A stretch of 64,000 nucleotides of DNA from Streptomyces griseoviridis (GCF_005222485.1 NZ_CP029078.1:5359501-5423500); one strand, 5' to 3'; shown: positions 26,892 to 37,016, numbered from the stretch's first letter. Numbers and translations are program-made. Notes: generated from the sequence alone by a model not told the origin.

Positions 26892-27179
26892 TCAGATACG
26901 ACCCCGGCACAGCTCGAGCAGCGTCATCGCGAGCGGGGTGCCCGGCCTGCCGAGGGCGTCGCTGTAGTGGCCGAGCACCTCCATCTCGCGGGACAGGCTG
27001 ACCCGCCGGCCACCGGAGGCGATCCGCGCGTCCTGGATCACGGCCGAGACCGCCATCCGCTCCTGGATCAGCCCGATGATCCGGTCGTCGAGGGCGTCGA
27101 CGCGCTCCCGGGCGCCGGTGATCACATCGGCGGCCTCGGGGGTGCGGGCGCCGGTCTTCTCCGCTGTGGTGAGGGTCAT
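26892..27179 (-). CDS. Chorismate mutase, AroQ-delta type
   Basis: A 95-residue all-helical chorismate mutase converting chorismate to prephenate for phenylalanine and tyrosine synthesis. The sequence follows the short actinobacterial form: RERVDALDDRIIGLIQERM, VIQDARIASGG with Arg at the position of the E. coli active-site Lys (as in the M. tuberculosis enzyme), then SREMEVLGHYSDALG and the tail LLELCRGRI. In mycobacteria this type is weakly active alone and is switched on by binding DAHP synthase through its C-terminus; the same may hold here. ATG 27179 has AGGAG 7 nt upstream. It is divergent from guaA. Its roughly 200-nt leader contains a strong hairpin. Confidence 0.92.
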   Translation of the reverse strand: MTLTTAEKTGARTPEAADVITGARERVDALDDRIIGLIQERMAVSAVIQDARIASGGRRVSLSREMEVLGHYSDALGRPGTPLAMTLLELCRGRI

Positions 27180-27253
27180 GTCGGGGCTCCTGTGTCGTGA
27201 GGGCGGGACGGCTGACAGGGAGCCCCGGGACGAGTGACCCGGAGAACGACAGA

Positions 27254-27280
27254 CGCCCCGGGCCTTGTCGGCCCGGGGCG
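27254..27280 (-). promoter_or_regulatory. Leader hairpin upstream of chorismate mutase (possible attenuator)
   Basis: A perfect 11-bp GC-only stem (27254-27264 with 27270-27280, 5-nt loop) lies 75 bp before the chorismate mutase start, inside the expected 5' UTR. On the minus strand it is followed by TCTGTCGTTCTCC, a weak U-containing tract. An open frame without a ribosome site runs through it (from ATG at 27322) and ends overlapping the chorismate mutase start codon as ATGA. Attenuation is possible but unproven. Confidence 0.45.
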
Positions 27281-27383
27281 CCTGGGAAGTCGCTCGGCGT
27301 TCAGCTCAAGCAGGACGACCATGGCAGCCGGCGGGCCGGATGCCATAGGTAAAGAGGAAGGTCGTCTGCGTGAGCACGCGGTC

Positions 27384-27425
27384 AGTATGCCACGGGAGCC
27401 CGATGTCCGACCGCCTCGGTAGAAT
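27384..27425. promoter_or_regulatory. Back-to-back -10 elements for chorismate mutase and guaA
   Basis: CATACT on the minus strand (27384-27389) and TAGAAT on the plus strand (27420-27425) fit -10 boxes for the divergent genes. The guaA 5' UTR would be about 35 nt. No clear -35 is visible for either. Confidence 0.4.
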
Positions 27426-27467
27426 CGGGGTACACACAGACCCCCGCCCCACCGCCGGAAGGCTCCC

Positions 27468-29048
<1,581 letters not shown>

Positions 29049-29051
29049 GCC

Positions 29052-29525
29052 CTACCTCCTGCGCAGCGTGCGCACCGGCCGCCCCGGCTGCCACACCCGC
29101 GTGACCAGGTAGGTCTCCTCCTCCACCCAGGTACGGACGACCTCCGTCAGCTCGGTGCGGAAGAGGTGGAACGGCTCAGGCGGTTCCACCTCTGCCCGGT
29201 ACGCCCCCTTCACCACCGGGTCCACCACCTCGTACGCCCGCCCCGCCACCCGGACGTCACCGCCGCCCATCCCGGTGCCGTCACCCGGGTTCGCCTGCAC
29301 CGCGAACCGCGGGTCCCGGCGCAGGTCACGGGCCTTGAGGGAGTCCGGCATCATGCCGAACCACAGGTCACCGCCCACGAAGCGGACCTCGAGCCCGCTG
29401 GTGCGCGGGGAGCCGTCCCGGCGCACGGTCGCCAGGACGTGGTGCGGGTACGCCGCGAACCGGGCCTCGGCGGTGGCCGCCAGCTCCGGCGCGGCGACGG
29501 CGAAGGCCGTCCAGTTCCATGTCAT
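29052..29525 (-). CDS. Pyridoxamine-phosphate-oxidase-fold flavin/F420-binding protein
   Basis: A 157-residue split-barrel protein. Features are HHVLATVRRDGSPRTSGLEV (flavin phosphate-binding strand pair), DLWFGMMPDSLKARDLRRDP and the VRVAGRAYEV strand. Small proteins of this type bind FMN or F420 and reduce or oxidise diverse substrates; this one has no domain that narrows the choice. The start is ATG 29525. Nothing suggests export. Its end almost touches the guaA stop, so transcripts of the two genes probably overlap. Confidence 0.8.
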   Translation of the reverse strand: MTWNWTAFAVAAPELAATAEARFAAYPHHVLATVRRDGSPRTSGLEVRFVGGDLWFGMMPDSLKARDLRRDPRFAVQANPGDGTGMGGGDVRVAGRAYEVVDPVVKGAYRAEVEPPEPFHLFRTELTEVVRTWVEEETYLVTRVWQPGRPVRTLRRR

Positions 29526-29665
29526 GCCGCGAGTCTCGCCGGGAAACCCGACATCCTCTGTCGTGAATCAGCCGCGTGCGTCATCTTTACATCACAAGCC
29601 TGTTCTGCTGCGCTGACCGACGGTAATTTCCGCCCCGTAGAGCACCCCCAGTGCCGGAGGACCAC

Positions 29666-30460
29666 ATGCACGGGCCGACCCCACCGCTGCCGCTCCCCAC
29701 GGACCGGTTGCAGTTCGCGATGCCGCCGATGCACGAATCGCTCGACGACGAGCGGCGACACCGCAAGGAACGGCTCGCGGGCGCGCTGCGGATCTTCGGC
29801 CGGCTCGGCTTCGAGGACGGTGTCTCAGGACACATCACCGCACGCGACCCCGAGTACAGCAACTGCTTCTGGGTCAACCCCTTCGGCATGCCGTTCAAGC
29901 ACGTCACCGTGAGCGACCTGGTGCTCGCCAACTCCGACGGGCAGGTCATCGAGGGCCGCTACCACGTCAACCAGGCCGCGTTCACCGTGCACGCCCAGGT
30001 GCACGCCGCCCGGCACGACGTCGTCGCCGTCGCCCACTGCCACTCCGTGCACGGGCGCGCGCTCTCCGCCCTCGGCGAGCTGCTCGACCCCATCACCCAG
30101 GAGAGCTGCGCCTTCTACGAGGACCACGCCCTGTACGACGCGTACACCGGCGTCGCCGTCGACGCCGACGAAGGGCGGCGGATCGCCGGGGCGCTCGGCT
30201 CCCGCAAGGCGCTCGTGCTGCGCAACCACGGGCTCCTCACGGTCGGCGACTCCGTCGACGCGGCTGCCTGGTGGTTCCTGTCCATGGAGCGCTCCGCGCA
30301 GGTCCAGCTGACCGCCAAGGCCGCCGGACGGCCCCTGCTCATCGACCACAAGCTGGCCGCCGCGACCCGGGAGCAGCTCGGCGGGGACCTGGTCGCGTGG
30401 ATCAACTACCAGCCGGTCTGGCAGGACGTCAGCCGCAGCGAGCCCGATCTGCTGTCCTGA
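29666..30460 (+). CDS. Class II aldolase/adducin-family protein
   Basis: A 264-residue protein of the fuculose-1-phosphate aldolase / adducin head family. Metal ligands are visible in AHCHSVHGRALS, and the downstream His lies in LRNHGLLTVGDS. The GHITARDPEYSNCFWVNPFG segment is the substrate phosphate and carboxylate side. Relatives cleave sugar phosphates or decarboxylate, and many of this actinobacterial type are unassigned. ATG 29666 is chosen because CGGAGGA lies 4-5 nt before it; a GTG at 29651 opens the same frame without a ribosome site. Confidence 0.82.
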   Translation: MHGPTPPLPLPTDRLQFAMPPMHESLDDERRHRKERLAGALRIFGRLGFEDGVSGHITARDPEYSNCFWVNPFGMPFKHVTVSDLVLANSDGQVIEGRYHVNQAAFTVHAQVHAARHDVVAVAHCHSVHGRALSALGELLDPITQESCAFYEDHALYDAYTGVAVDADEGRRIAGALGSRKALVLRNHGLLTVGDSVDAAAWWFLSMERSAQVQLTAKAAGRPLLIDHKLAAATREQLGGDLVAWINYQPVWQDVSRSEPDLLS

Positions 30461-30490
30461 CGGAGAGGGAGCCGGCCGTCGGCGGCGGGA

Positions 30491-30555
30491 GGAGGGGCGC
30501 GGGGGAGGTCCGGTTCCGGTGGAAGGAGGGGCGCGGGGAGACGCGGTTCCGGCGG
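30491..30555. repeat. Imperfect direct repeat of about 33 bp
   Basis: Two adjacent copies, each starting GGAGGGGCGCGGGG and ending CGGTTCCGG, fill the 116-bp gap between the convergent aldolase-like and DUF4429 genes. No stem-loop terminator is obvious. Confidence 0.5.
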
Positions 30556-30576
30556 ACGGCCGCGCGGACGAGCGGT

Positions 30577-31431
30577 TCAGAAGTCCCTCAGGATCGCCGC
30601 CTTCGTCGTGGTGAACTCCTCGTCGGTGAGGACCCCGGCCCGGTGCAGCTCCCCCAACTCCCGGAGTCTGCGCAGCAGTACGTCATGCCGGTCGGTACCG
30701 GTGGCCTCCGGCCGCCGCGTCCTCGCCGACGGGTGCGGCAGCCGCGCCGTCACCGCCGCCGCCACCAGCGCCGTCAGCAGGTCCTTGCGCGCGCTGCCCC
30801 ACAGCGGCAGCGTGTCCTGGTCCTTCTCCGACGGCGGTCCCGACGGCGCCGACCCCCTCGTCACGAACCGAAGGAAGCCGGTCTCGTAGCTCACGTTGGG
30901 CAGCCACTCGACCTGGACCAGGTCGTCGAGCGCCAGCACCCGCGGGCCCGTCGCCCGCCGCTGCCGGTCCGACGTGTCCGACCAGTCGATCCGCACCCGC
31001 AGGCCGTCGAAGGACACCGTGCCCTCCGACGTCCGCACCGACACCGGCACCATGGGCCCCGGCAGCAGATACGCGTCCGCCGGTGCCGCGGGGACCTGTT
31101 CGAGCAGCAGCGCCTGACGGATCTCCTCGGCGAGGTACTCCGCCGCCCCCGAACGGTCCGCGTCCACCGCGAGCCGGTACGGGTCCGCCGCCTCGGGCAG
31201 CCGTCCGCCCGTCGCCTGGAGCAGCGGATCGGCGCCCTCACGCAGCCGCAACCTGAGCCTGCCGCGCCTGCGTTCGGGCTCGAAGGCCACCCCCGCCACC
31301 GCGACCAGGGGCACCGAGACCTCCCCGTACGTCTGCCGGAACAGCGGCACGGAACGGTGCAGGCCCGGCGTGATCCTGACCGTCGCGCCGTCGAAGACCC
31401 AGGTCCCGTCCCGCTGGATGATCTCGGTCAT
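30577..31431 (-). CDS. DUF4429 and SHOCT domain protein
   Basis: A 284-residue soluble protein. Two copies of a beta-rich DUF4429-type module are visible, one starting WVFDGATVRITPG and one starting GTVSFDGLRVRIDWS. The last 30 residues are a SHOCT (short C-terminal) motif (LRELGELHRAGVLTDEEFTTTKAAILRDF region). SHOCT motifs are small oligomerisation or binding modules found on many bacterial proteins of otherwise different type. There is no signal peptide or membrane segment. DUF4429 proteins are of unknown function and common in Streptomyces. ATG 31431. Confidence 0.82.
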   Translation of the reverse strand: MTEIIQRDGTWVFDGATVRITPGLHRSVPLFRQTYGEVSVPLVAVAGVAFEPERRRGRLRLRLREGADPLLQATGGRLPEAADPYRLAVDADRSGAAEYLAEEIRQALLLEQVPAAPADAYLLPGPMVPVSVRTSEGTVSFDGLRVRIDWSDTSDRQRRATGPRVLALDDLVQVEWLPNVSYETGFLRFVTRGSAPSGPPSEKDQDTLPLWGSARKDLLTALVAAAVTARLPHPSARTRRPEATGTDRHDVLLRRLRELGELHRAGVLTDEEFTTTKAAILRDF

Positions 31432-31547
31432 GGGGGAATTCTCGCAGCCGGGTCAACACAGGGGGCCCGCCCTCACCCGGCCCGGTGGACGGGTGGGACG
31501 GGAGGGGCCCGTTCTAGGGCACAATTCGCTTTCAGCGCGGGGGAGTT

Positions 31548-32864
31548 GTGAGCGGAGAGGGTGGGGGAATGGGGGACAGTTCGGTGAGCGGCGCGGCCGG
31601 GACGTCTGACGTGCGGGGGAACCTCGCGCACTTGGGGGGATGCACCTGCGGAGGCTGCCCGCACGGGGCGAGGGAGGGGCATCGGCGGGCCGTGGCCGAA
31701 TTCCTCTCCCTGCGCGACGAGTTCGCCGCCGGGCGGGGGCTGCCCGCCGGGGTCGCCCACTCCGCGTTCGCCTCCCGCCAGTGGGTCTCCGAGGAACTCA
31801 CCCAGTCCGCCGGGCTCGTCGCCGAACGGGGCCGGGCCGAGGGCGGCGCCTGGCTCGCCGGGCTCTGGGCGCGCACCGTGTGCGTGGTGTGGGGCTCGGT
31901 CGTGGTGCTGCTGCTGGCGCAGGCGTTGACGGCGATCGGCGCCGGGTGGAGCAGCGCGCGGACCGGCGGGCTGCTCGCCGCCCTCGTGGTGGGCGGCGCG
32001 CTCACCGCCGCGTCGTGGTTCCACCGGGGCAAGGGCGGCGCGCTCGCCCCCGTCATCGGTGAGGACAACCGGCTCTCCACCTCGCGTGCCGTCGCCGCGG
32101 TGTGGGTGCTGTTCGTCGCCTACGCGGTGCTGGTGCTCGTCGGACGGCTGGCCGCCGCCTCCGACCACGACGAGCGGGACGCCCTGATCGCCGGGCTCGA
32201 TCTCGCCCGCGGGGCCGGGGTCGTCACCGTGCTCGCCGTGGTGTGCGGGATCGCCGTGCTGATGCGGCGGGTGGTCGGGCTGCGGGTGCTGACGCAGCGG
32301 TTGCAGAAGGTGCGCGCCGACCGGCCGCGGGCGGCCGACCTGCTGACGGACGACTCGGGTCGGGGCACGTTCGCCGACATCCAGTACGTCGTGATCGGCG
32401 CGGTCGCGCTCGTCTTCGCGGCGGTGCGGCTGGCCCGGCGGCCCGACCAACTGCCCGATCTGCCCTGGGGACTCGCCGTGGTGGTGCTGGTCTCCGCGGC
32501 GACGTACGTCGCCGGGAAGTACGCGGAGGGCGGGCGGCCGGTGATCCTGTCCGTGGTGCGCTCCCGTGAGGCCGGTGATCTCGACGGGCCGATCAGGACC
32601 GGGGACGACATCGAGATCCGGGGCGCCGGGTTCGTGCCCGCCGGCGCGCAGGGGGCGGATCGGCTGGCGCGGATGGTGGTGCGGATCGGCGCGGTGAACG
32701 TACGGGTGCCGCTGGTGCCGGTGGCGGGCGGATTCAGCAACCCGACGGACGCGGTGCTGACCGTGCCGGTGCCGGTGGACGTCGAGGCGGGCCGGGTCGA
32801 GGTCCAGGTCGTCACGGCGGCGGGGGTGGAGACCCAGGGGTACGCCATCGACGTCACCGACTGA
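31548..32864 (+). CDS. Membrane protein with a C-terminal beta-sandwich domain
   Basis: A protein of up to 438 residues that I cannot place in a named family. An N-terminal Cys motif (GGCTCGGCPHG) resembles a small metal-binding knuckle. Four or more membrane segments follow (VCVVWGSVVVLLLAQAL, GLLAALVVGGALTAASW, AVWVLFVAYAVLVLV, VVTVLAVVCGIAVL), with further hydrophobic pairs near VVIGAVALVFAAV and LAVVVLVSAATYVAG. The last 110 residues (DDIEIRGAGFVPAG onward) look like an IPT/TIG-type immunoglobulin sandwich, which is an inference. GTG 31548 follows GGGGGAG closely; ATG 31569 is an alternative start. Confidence 0.7.
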   Translation: MSGEGGGMGDSSVSGAAGTSDVRGNLAHLGGCTCGGCPHGAREGHRRAVAEFLSLRDEFAAGRGLPAGVAHSAFASRQWVSEELTQSAGLVAERGRAEGGAWLAGLWARTVCVVWGSVVVLLLAQALTAIGAGWSSARTGGLLAALVVGGALTAASWFHRGKGGALAPVIGEDNRLSTSRAVAAVWVLFVAYAVLVLVGRLAAASDHDERDALIAGLDLARGAGVVTVLAVVCGIAVLMRRVVGLRVLTQRLQKVRADRPRAADLLTDDSGRGTFADIQYVVIGAVALVFAAVRLARRPDQLPDLPWGLAVVVLVSAATYVAGKYAEGGRPVILSVVRSREAGDLDGPIRTGDDIEIRGAGFVPAGAQGADRLARMVVRIGAVNVRVPLVPVAGGFSNPTDAVLTVPVPVDVEAGRVEVQVVTAAGVETQGYAIDVTD

Positions 32865-33019
32865 GACGGCCGGGCGCGGGGGCCGCGGGCCGCCGGGCGC
32901 GGGTGGCAACCCGCCCCGCGGGGTGGGGGTTCGGCCAATCCTCGTGCGGTGTGAACGTGGCGTTCGCTCTGTCCGTATGGTCTGACGGGGGCCGGTACCG
33001 CGGGTGAGAGGCGGCTGTT

Positions 33020-33553
33020 ATGACGCATGGCCTTCGTACGGATACGCACAGCCCGTACCCGGAGGGCGGGCGCGGTGGCGTGCGGGAGAGCGCCGCTCGG
33101 TACGCCCTGCTCCCGCTGCGGATCTTCCTCGGGGTCACCTTCGTCTACGCCGGGCTCGACAAGCTGACGGACAGCGCCTTCCTCCAGAGTTCCGGCGGCG
33201 GGTCCATCGGCGAGACCATGCGGGCCGTGCGGGACTCGGCGGCGATCCCCGCGCTGGTCGACCTGGCGCTCAAGAGCCCTGTCGGCTTCGGGTACGCCAT
33301 CGCCTTCGGTGAGTTGGCGGTCGGGATCGGGACGCTGATCGGGTTGCTGACCCGACTGGCGGCCCTCGGCGGGGCGCTGATCTCGTTGAGCCTCTGGCTG
33401 ACCGTCAGCTGGGCCACCAGCCCCTACTACTACGGCAACGACCTGATCTATCTGATGGCCTGGATCCCGCTGGTACTGGCCGGCGCGGCCGTCTTCTCGG
33501 CGGACGCCCTCATCGGGCGGCGACGGCGCGGCGGGGGTGCCGGGGGGTACTAG
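33020..33553 (+). CDS. DoxX-family membrane protein
   Basis: A 177-residue integral membrane protein with four predicted segments (LLPLRIFLGVTFVYAGLDKL, FGYAIAFGELAVGIGTLIGLL, ALGGALISLSLWLTV, LIYLMAWIPLVLAGAAVF). The first helix, ending in GLDKL, and the acidic Glu in the second are typical of DoxX/TQO-small-subunit-like proteins, some of which take part in redox or thiol chemistry at the membrane. ATG 33020 has GAGAGG upstream. No sulphur-oxidation genes are near, so the role is open. Confidence 0.85.
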   Translation: MTHGLRTDTHSPYPEGGRGGVRESAARYALLPLRIFLGVTFVYAGLDKLTDSAFLQSSGGGSIGETMRAVRDSAAIPALVDLALKSPVGFGYAIAFGELAVGIGTLIGLLTRLAALGGALISLSLWLTVSWATSPYYYGNDLIYLMAWIPLVLAGAAVFSADALIGRRRRGGGAGGY

Positions 33554-33600
33554 GACGCGTACCGGGGGCGGGCGACGGGCGGTCCGGGGGCTCCGGTTCG

Positions 33601-34680
33601 TCACCGAAGCCTGTCGGCGACGGCGTCCCCGTGGACGGACGTCTCCTTGGTGGCCGTCACCAGCCGGTCGCTGAGCCAGGTGGCGACGAGGGTGAGCAGG
33701 TCCGCGTCGACCGGCTCGCGCAGCAGGCGACGGTACGAGCCGAGTGTGTGGCGCCCGGGGTCACGGCGCAGCAGGTGGCTGAGGCCGGGGACGCGGTGGG
33801 TCTCGGTGGCGCCCGGCACCAGCCGGCGGATCTCGTCCAGGTCGGCGGGATCGACCTGGAGGTCCTTGTCGCCGGTGACGGCCAGGACGGGCGCCTGGAC
33901 GGCCCGGAGGTCGTCACGGCTGTCGTGGGCGAGCATCTCGCGCATCCAGCGGGCGTTGACCGGCAGTCCGGCGACGCGGGTGTCCGCGCGGCTCTTCTTG
34001 ACGCGGGCGAGGGCCCGGTTGCCGAGGGCCCCCAGCGGACGCCGCAGCAGGCGTACGGGAGCGGGCATGACGGCGGCGATCGAGCGCGCCTGCCGGCGCA
34101 GGGCGTCCTCGCCGAGGCGGGCGTAACCGGCCAGCAGGACCACCGCCCGCACCTCCTGCTGACGGGCGGCGAGGCCCATCGCGTGCACGGCGCCCTCGCT
34201 GTGTCCGACGACGCCGACGGCGTCAAAGCGTACGGCGGGGTGGGCGGCCAGGGCGCGCAGCGCCGCGGCGGCGTCCTCGCGCTGGGTGGTGAAGCCGGTG
34301 GCCCGCCACTCCCCGGGGGTCGCGCCGGTGCCGCGTCGGTCGTAGCGCAGGGTGGCGATCCCCGCGGCCGCGAGGACGGCGGCGACCGGCCCGCCGAGGT
34401 CCATGGGGAGCTTGGCGGTGTTGCCGTCGCGGTCCAGGGGGCCCGAGCCGTGCAGCAGCAGGACGGCGGGGTGCGGGCCCGGGGCGGCGGGCAGGGTCAA
34501 CGTGCCGGCCAGGGGGGTTCCGTCGTCCGCGGTGACCGTCAGGTCGCTGTCGGACGCGGTGCCGGCTGGTGCGTCGGTCACGGCGTCGGTCTCGGTGCCG
34601 GATGGTGCGTCGGTCTCGGTGCCGGATGCGGTGCCGGGTTCAGTGCCGGTGTCGGGCAAGGTGCGGCCTCTCACTCTCAT
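33601..34680 (-). CDS. Alpha/beta hydrolase with Thr-rich N-terminus
   Basis: A protein of about 359 residues. After a low-complexity Thr/Asp/Gly leader of roughly 45 residues, the hydrolase fold begins (LTVTADDGTPLAGTLTLP, HPAVLLLHGSGPLDRDGN). The nucleophile elbow is GHSEGA, a late Asp is in VTGDKDLQVDP, and the His is in GLSHLL. This fits an acyl-hydrolase or esterase of the dienelactone-hydrolase-like type. Divergent from a winged-helix regulator gene 45 bp away, which probably controls it. ATG 34680 is the start used; GTG 34674 is possible and neither has a strong ribosome site. Confidence 0.8.
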   Translation of the reverse strand: MRVRGRTLPDTGTEPGTASGTETDAPSGTETDAVTDAPAGTASDSDLTVTADDGTPLAGTLTLPAAPGPHPAVLLLHGSGPLDRDGNTAKLPMDLGGPVAAVLAAAGIATLRYDRRGTGATPGEWRATGFTTQREDAAAALRALAAHPAVRFDAVGVVGHSEGAVHAMGLAARQQEVRAVVLLAGYARLGEDALRRQARSIAAVMPAPVRLLRRPLGALGNRALARVKKSRADTRVAGLPVNARWMREMLAHDSRDDLRAVQAPVLAVTGDKDLQVDPADLDEIRRLVPGATETHRVPGLSHLLRRDPGRHTLGSYRRLLREPVDADLLTLVATWLSDRLVTATKETSVHGDAVADRLR

Positions 34681-34725
34681 TGATCTCAACTTCGAGAACG
34701 TTATCAGGTGTGAGAACATAGGGTC

Positions 34726-35289
34726 GTGTCCACTTCGAAGCTTCTCCTGCACCCCGTCAGGCTGCGCATTGTGCAAATCATCTTCGGCGCGGACGAGATG
34801 ACCACGGCCCAGATCCGCGACCGGCTGCCCGACGTCTCCCCGGCCACGGTGTACCGGCACATCGCCGTGCTCACCCGGGCCGGCGTCCTGGAAGTCGTGC
34901 GGGAGAGGCCCGTGCGCGGCACGGTCGAACGCGGCTACCGGGTGCGGCAGGACAGGGCCCTCGTCGACACCGAGGCCCGCGCCGCGATGACCAAGGACGA
35001 CCACCGGCAGGCGTTCACCGTCTTCACCGGCGCGCTGCTGGCCGACTTCGACCGCTACGTCTCCCGCCCCGACGCCGAACCCGCCCGCGAGGGCGTCCTC
35101 TACCGGCAGGGGGCGGTCTGGCTCACCGAGGACGAGTTCAGGGAGCTGTCGGAGGAGATCGAGGCCGCCGTGGCCCGCCGCGCCCACCACACCCCGGACG
35201 ACGGCCGCACGCGCCACATCGTCAGCTTCGTCACCATGCCGGACAAGCCCGCCGACCCGGAGCCAGGGGACGGCGACCTGGCGCGTTGA
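34726..35289 (+). CDS. ArsR-like winged-helix transcriptional regulator
   Basis: A 187-residue regulator. The N-terminal 80 residues form a winged helix (LLLHPVRLRIVQIIFG, TTAQIRDRLPDVSPATVYRHI as recognition helix, GVLEVVRERPVRGTVERGY as wing). The C-terminal half is alpha-helical with acidic segments (LTEDEFRELSEEIEAAV), probably for dimerisation and ligand binding. It lies divergent from the hydrolase. The 45-bp gap holds two direct copies of GAGAAC 18 bp apart (34694-34699 and 34712-34717), which are candidate operator elements. GTG 34726. Confidence 0.85.
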   Translation: MSTSKLLLHPVRLRIVQIIFGADEMTTAQIRDRLPDVSPATVYRHIAVLTRAGVLEVVRERPVRGTVERGYRVRQDRALVDTEARAAMTKDDHRQAFTVFTGALLADFDRYVSRPDAEPAREGVLYRQGAVWLTEDEFRELSEEIEAAVARRAHHTPDDGRTRHIVSFVTMPDKPADPEPGDGDLAR

Positions 35290-35322
35290 CCACCGGCGCC
35301 GCCAACGCCCGTGCGCAGCACC

Positions 35323-35556
35323 CTAGGGACCCGGAGATATGTCGTCGGGGCTGTTCTGCCGCGGGGTGCGGTGGCGTATCGCCCGGGTGACGACCGCCGC
35401 CGCGCCCGCCAGGAAGAGGCCGCCCACGACCATCGGCACGATCGCGAACCACGGCGTCTCCCAGAGGCCGCCCGCGTCCCCCGCGTACACCACTCCGGTC
35501 GCGGTGAAGGCCAGGCCCGCCAGCAGTCTTCCGGGCTGGAACTCATGACGTGGCAC
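35323..35556 (-). CDS. Small two-segment membrane protein cotranslated with the PspC protein
   Basis: A 77-residue protein with two membrane helices (LLAGLAFTATGVVYAG and WFAIVPMVVGGLFLAGAAAVV) and a polar C-terminal tail. GTG 35556 lies inside the end of the upstream PspC gene, overlapping it by 14 bp, so translational coupling is likely. I do not recognise a family, but its tight coupling to a PspC protein implies a shared membrane-stress role. Confidence 0.72.
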   Translation of the reverse strand: MPRHEFQPGRLLAGLAFTATGVVYAGDAGGLWETPWFAIVPMVVGGLFLAGAAAVVTRAIRHRTPRQNSPDDISPGP

Positions 35557-36862
35557 GGGTCACCTCCGCCTGGCCGAGACCGACCTCCAGGTCGAGGACG
35601 AGCGTGCCGACGCTGTGCTCCGGTGTCAGGGTCACGCTCTGGTGTCTGGCCGGCTGCACGTCCACGTCCCTCCTGTTCTCGCCGGGCAACTGGACGTCCC
35701 CCGCGCCCACGTCGATGGTCAGCTCCAGGGTGGCGTTCTTCGGGGCGATGATCCTCAGCTGCCCGAGGCCGACCGACGCCGTCGACGTCACCGTCTGGTC
35801 CTTGGCCAGTCTCAGCCGGCTCAGGTCCAAGGTCCCGACGCCCGTGCCCAGTTCGTAGCGCGACTGGACGTCGGCCGTCGCCGCGGGCTGCCAGGTGGTG
35901 CGCATCCAGTGGGTGTCGATGTCTCTCGGCAGCGTCGACGCCAGGGCCACCAGGGCGGCGGTGAGCACCGCCAGGAGTATCGACCCCGCGCCGGTGCGGC
36001 CCAGCAGGCAGCTCACCGCGATGCCCAGGCCGAACACCACCAGGGCGCAGGCCAGCCCCGCCTGGAGGCTGGTGGTGAGCGGGTGGCCGTCCCAGGTGGC
36101 CCGGGTGCCGGCGGCGCCCGCGCCCAGCGCCAGGAGGAAGACCCAGCCGCCGATCCAGCGCGGGCCGCGCGGCTTGGGGGCCGGCCGCTGCCGCTCGGCG
36201 CGCTCGCGCCAGACGGTGTCCCGGCCGATGGCGACCGCCGCCGCGATGTCACGGTCCCTGGAGTCCTGCGGGCCCCACAGGTAGCCGGTGCGCCCGTGGT
36301 GCCTGCCGTCCTTGACGATCGGGTCGCGCCACCAGGACGGGTAGCCGCCGGGGACCGGCGGGGCCTGGGCCTCCGGCGGGGCGTCGGCGGCCGCCTGGAC
36401 GGCCAGCGGATCGGGGTCGGGGGTGCCGCGCTGGTGCGACCAGTAGCCGGCGCCCGCCAGGAGCAGGGAGAGGATCACCGCGAACGTCAGCACTCCGCCG
36501 TTGCCCAGCATCGACAGGAACACCCCGCAGCCGACCAGCGCGAACAGCACGGCGGTGAGCGCCTGGCCGTCCACCCGGCCGGTGAGGAGCTTGCGCAGCT
36601 CGTTCTTCTCCTCGTCGTCGTAGGGCAGGAGGAGCCAGGCGAAGCCGTAGAAGACCAGGCCGATGCCGCCGGTCGCGGAGAGGACCACGAGGGTGATGCG
36701 GAAGATGACCGGGTCCATGTCGCACTGGCGGCCCAGCCCTGAGCAGACGCCCGCGAGCACCTTGTGCCGCTGGTCGCGACGGAGCCCGGTGGGCGGCTCC
36801 GGGGCCTGCGGCGTGTCGGGTCCCGGGCCCGGTACCGTCGCGGCGCGCTCGTGGTCTGTCAT
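35543..36862 (-). CDS. PspC-domain membrane protein with C-terminal adhesin-like beta domain
   Basis: A 439-residue protein. The N-terminal PspC domain is clear (LRRDQRHKVLAGVCSGLGRQCDMDP, then ITLVVLSATGGIGLVFYGFAWLLLP). Two or three more membrane segments follow (TFAVILSLLLAGAGYW, GLACALVVFGLGIAVSCLLG, ILLAVLTAALVALAS). The last 100 residues (ELGTGVGTLDLSRLRLAKD onward) are a repeated beta structure of the kind found in LiaF-like regulators. LiaF-type proteins hold a neighbouring sensor kinase in check under no-stress conditions. The divergent gene here is a PspC-type sensor kinase, so the same relation is likely. ATG 36862 is placed at the start of the MTDHERA segment; no strong ribosome site is visible. 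Confidence 0.85.
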   Translation of the reverse strand: MTDHERAATVPGPGPDTPQAPEPPTGLRRDQRHKVLAGVCSGLGRQCDMDPVIFRITLVVLSATGGIGLVFYGFAWLLLPYDDEEKNELRKLLTGRVDGQALTAVLFALVGCGVFLSMLGNGGVLTFAVILSLLLAGAGYWSHQRGTPDPDPLAVQAAADAPPEAQAPPVPGGYPSWWRDPIVKDGRHHGRTGYLWGPQDSRDRDIAAAVAIGRDTVWRERAERQRPAPKPRGPRWIGGWVFLLALGAGAAGTRATWDGHPLTTSLQAGLACALVVFGLGIAVSCLLGRTGAGSILLAVLTAALVALASTLPRDIDTHWMRTTWQPAATADVQSRYELGTGVGTLDLSRLRLAKDQTVTSTASVGLGQLRIIAPKNATLELTIDVGAGDVQLPGENRRDVDVQPARHQSVTLTPEHSVGTLVLDLEVGLGQAEVTRATS

Positions 36863-36907
36863 GGGTCCATGGTGACGGGCAGCGAGGGCCCGCGGGAGTC
36901 GGGATGA

Positions 36908-37016
36908 CCCTGGGGGAACCCTGAGATCGTCCCTGAGGGGGACGGGCACGGAGGGCCGTCGGCGGGCGGCCGCGGGGGCTTCGAAGATCAGGGGAGTATC
37001 GGGGGCCGACCCTGAT
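36908..37016. promoter_or_regulatory. Cluster of CCCTGA boxes between divergent PspC genes
   Basis: CCCTGA occurs at 36919-36924 and 36931-36936 (12 bp apart, about one helical turn) and a variant CCCTGGGG at 36908. ATCAGGG (36987-36993) and CCCTGAT (37010-37016) form a 7-bp inverted repeat. This is the likely operator of the LuxR-type response regulator encoded just downstream. Confidence 0.55.
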
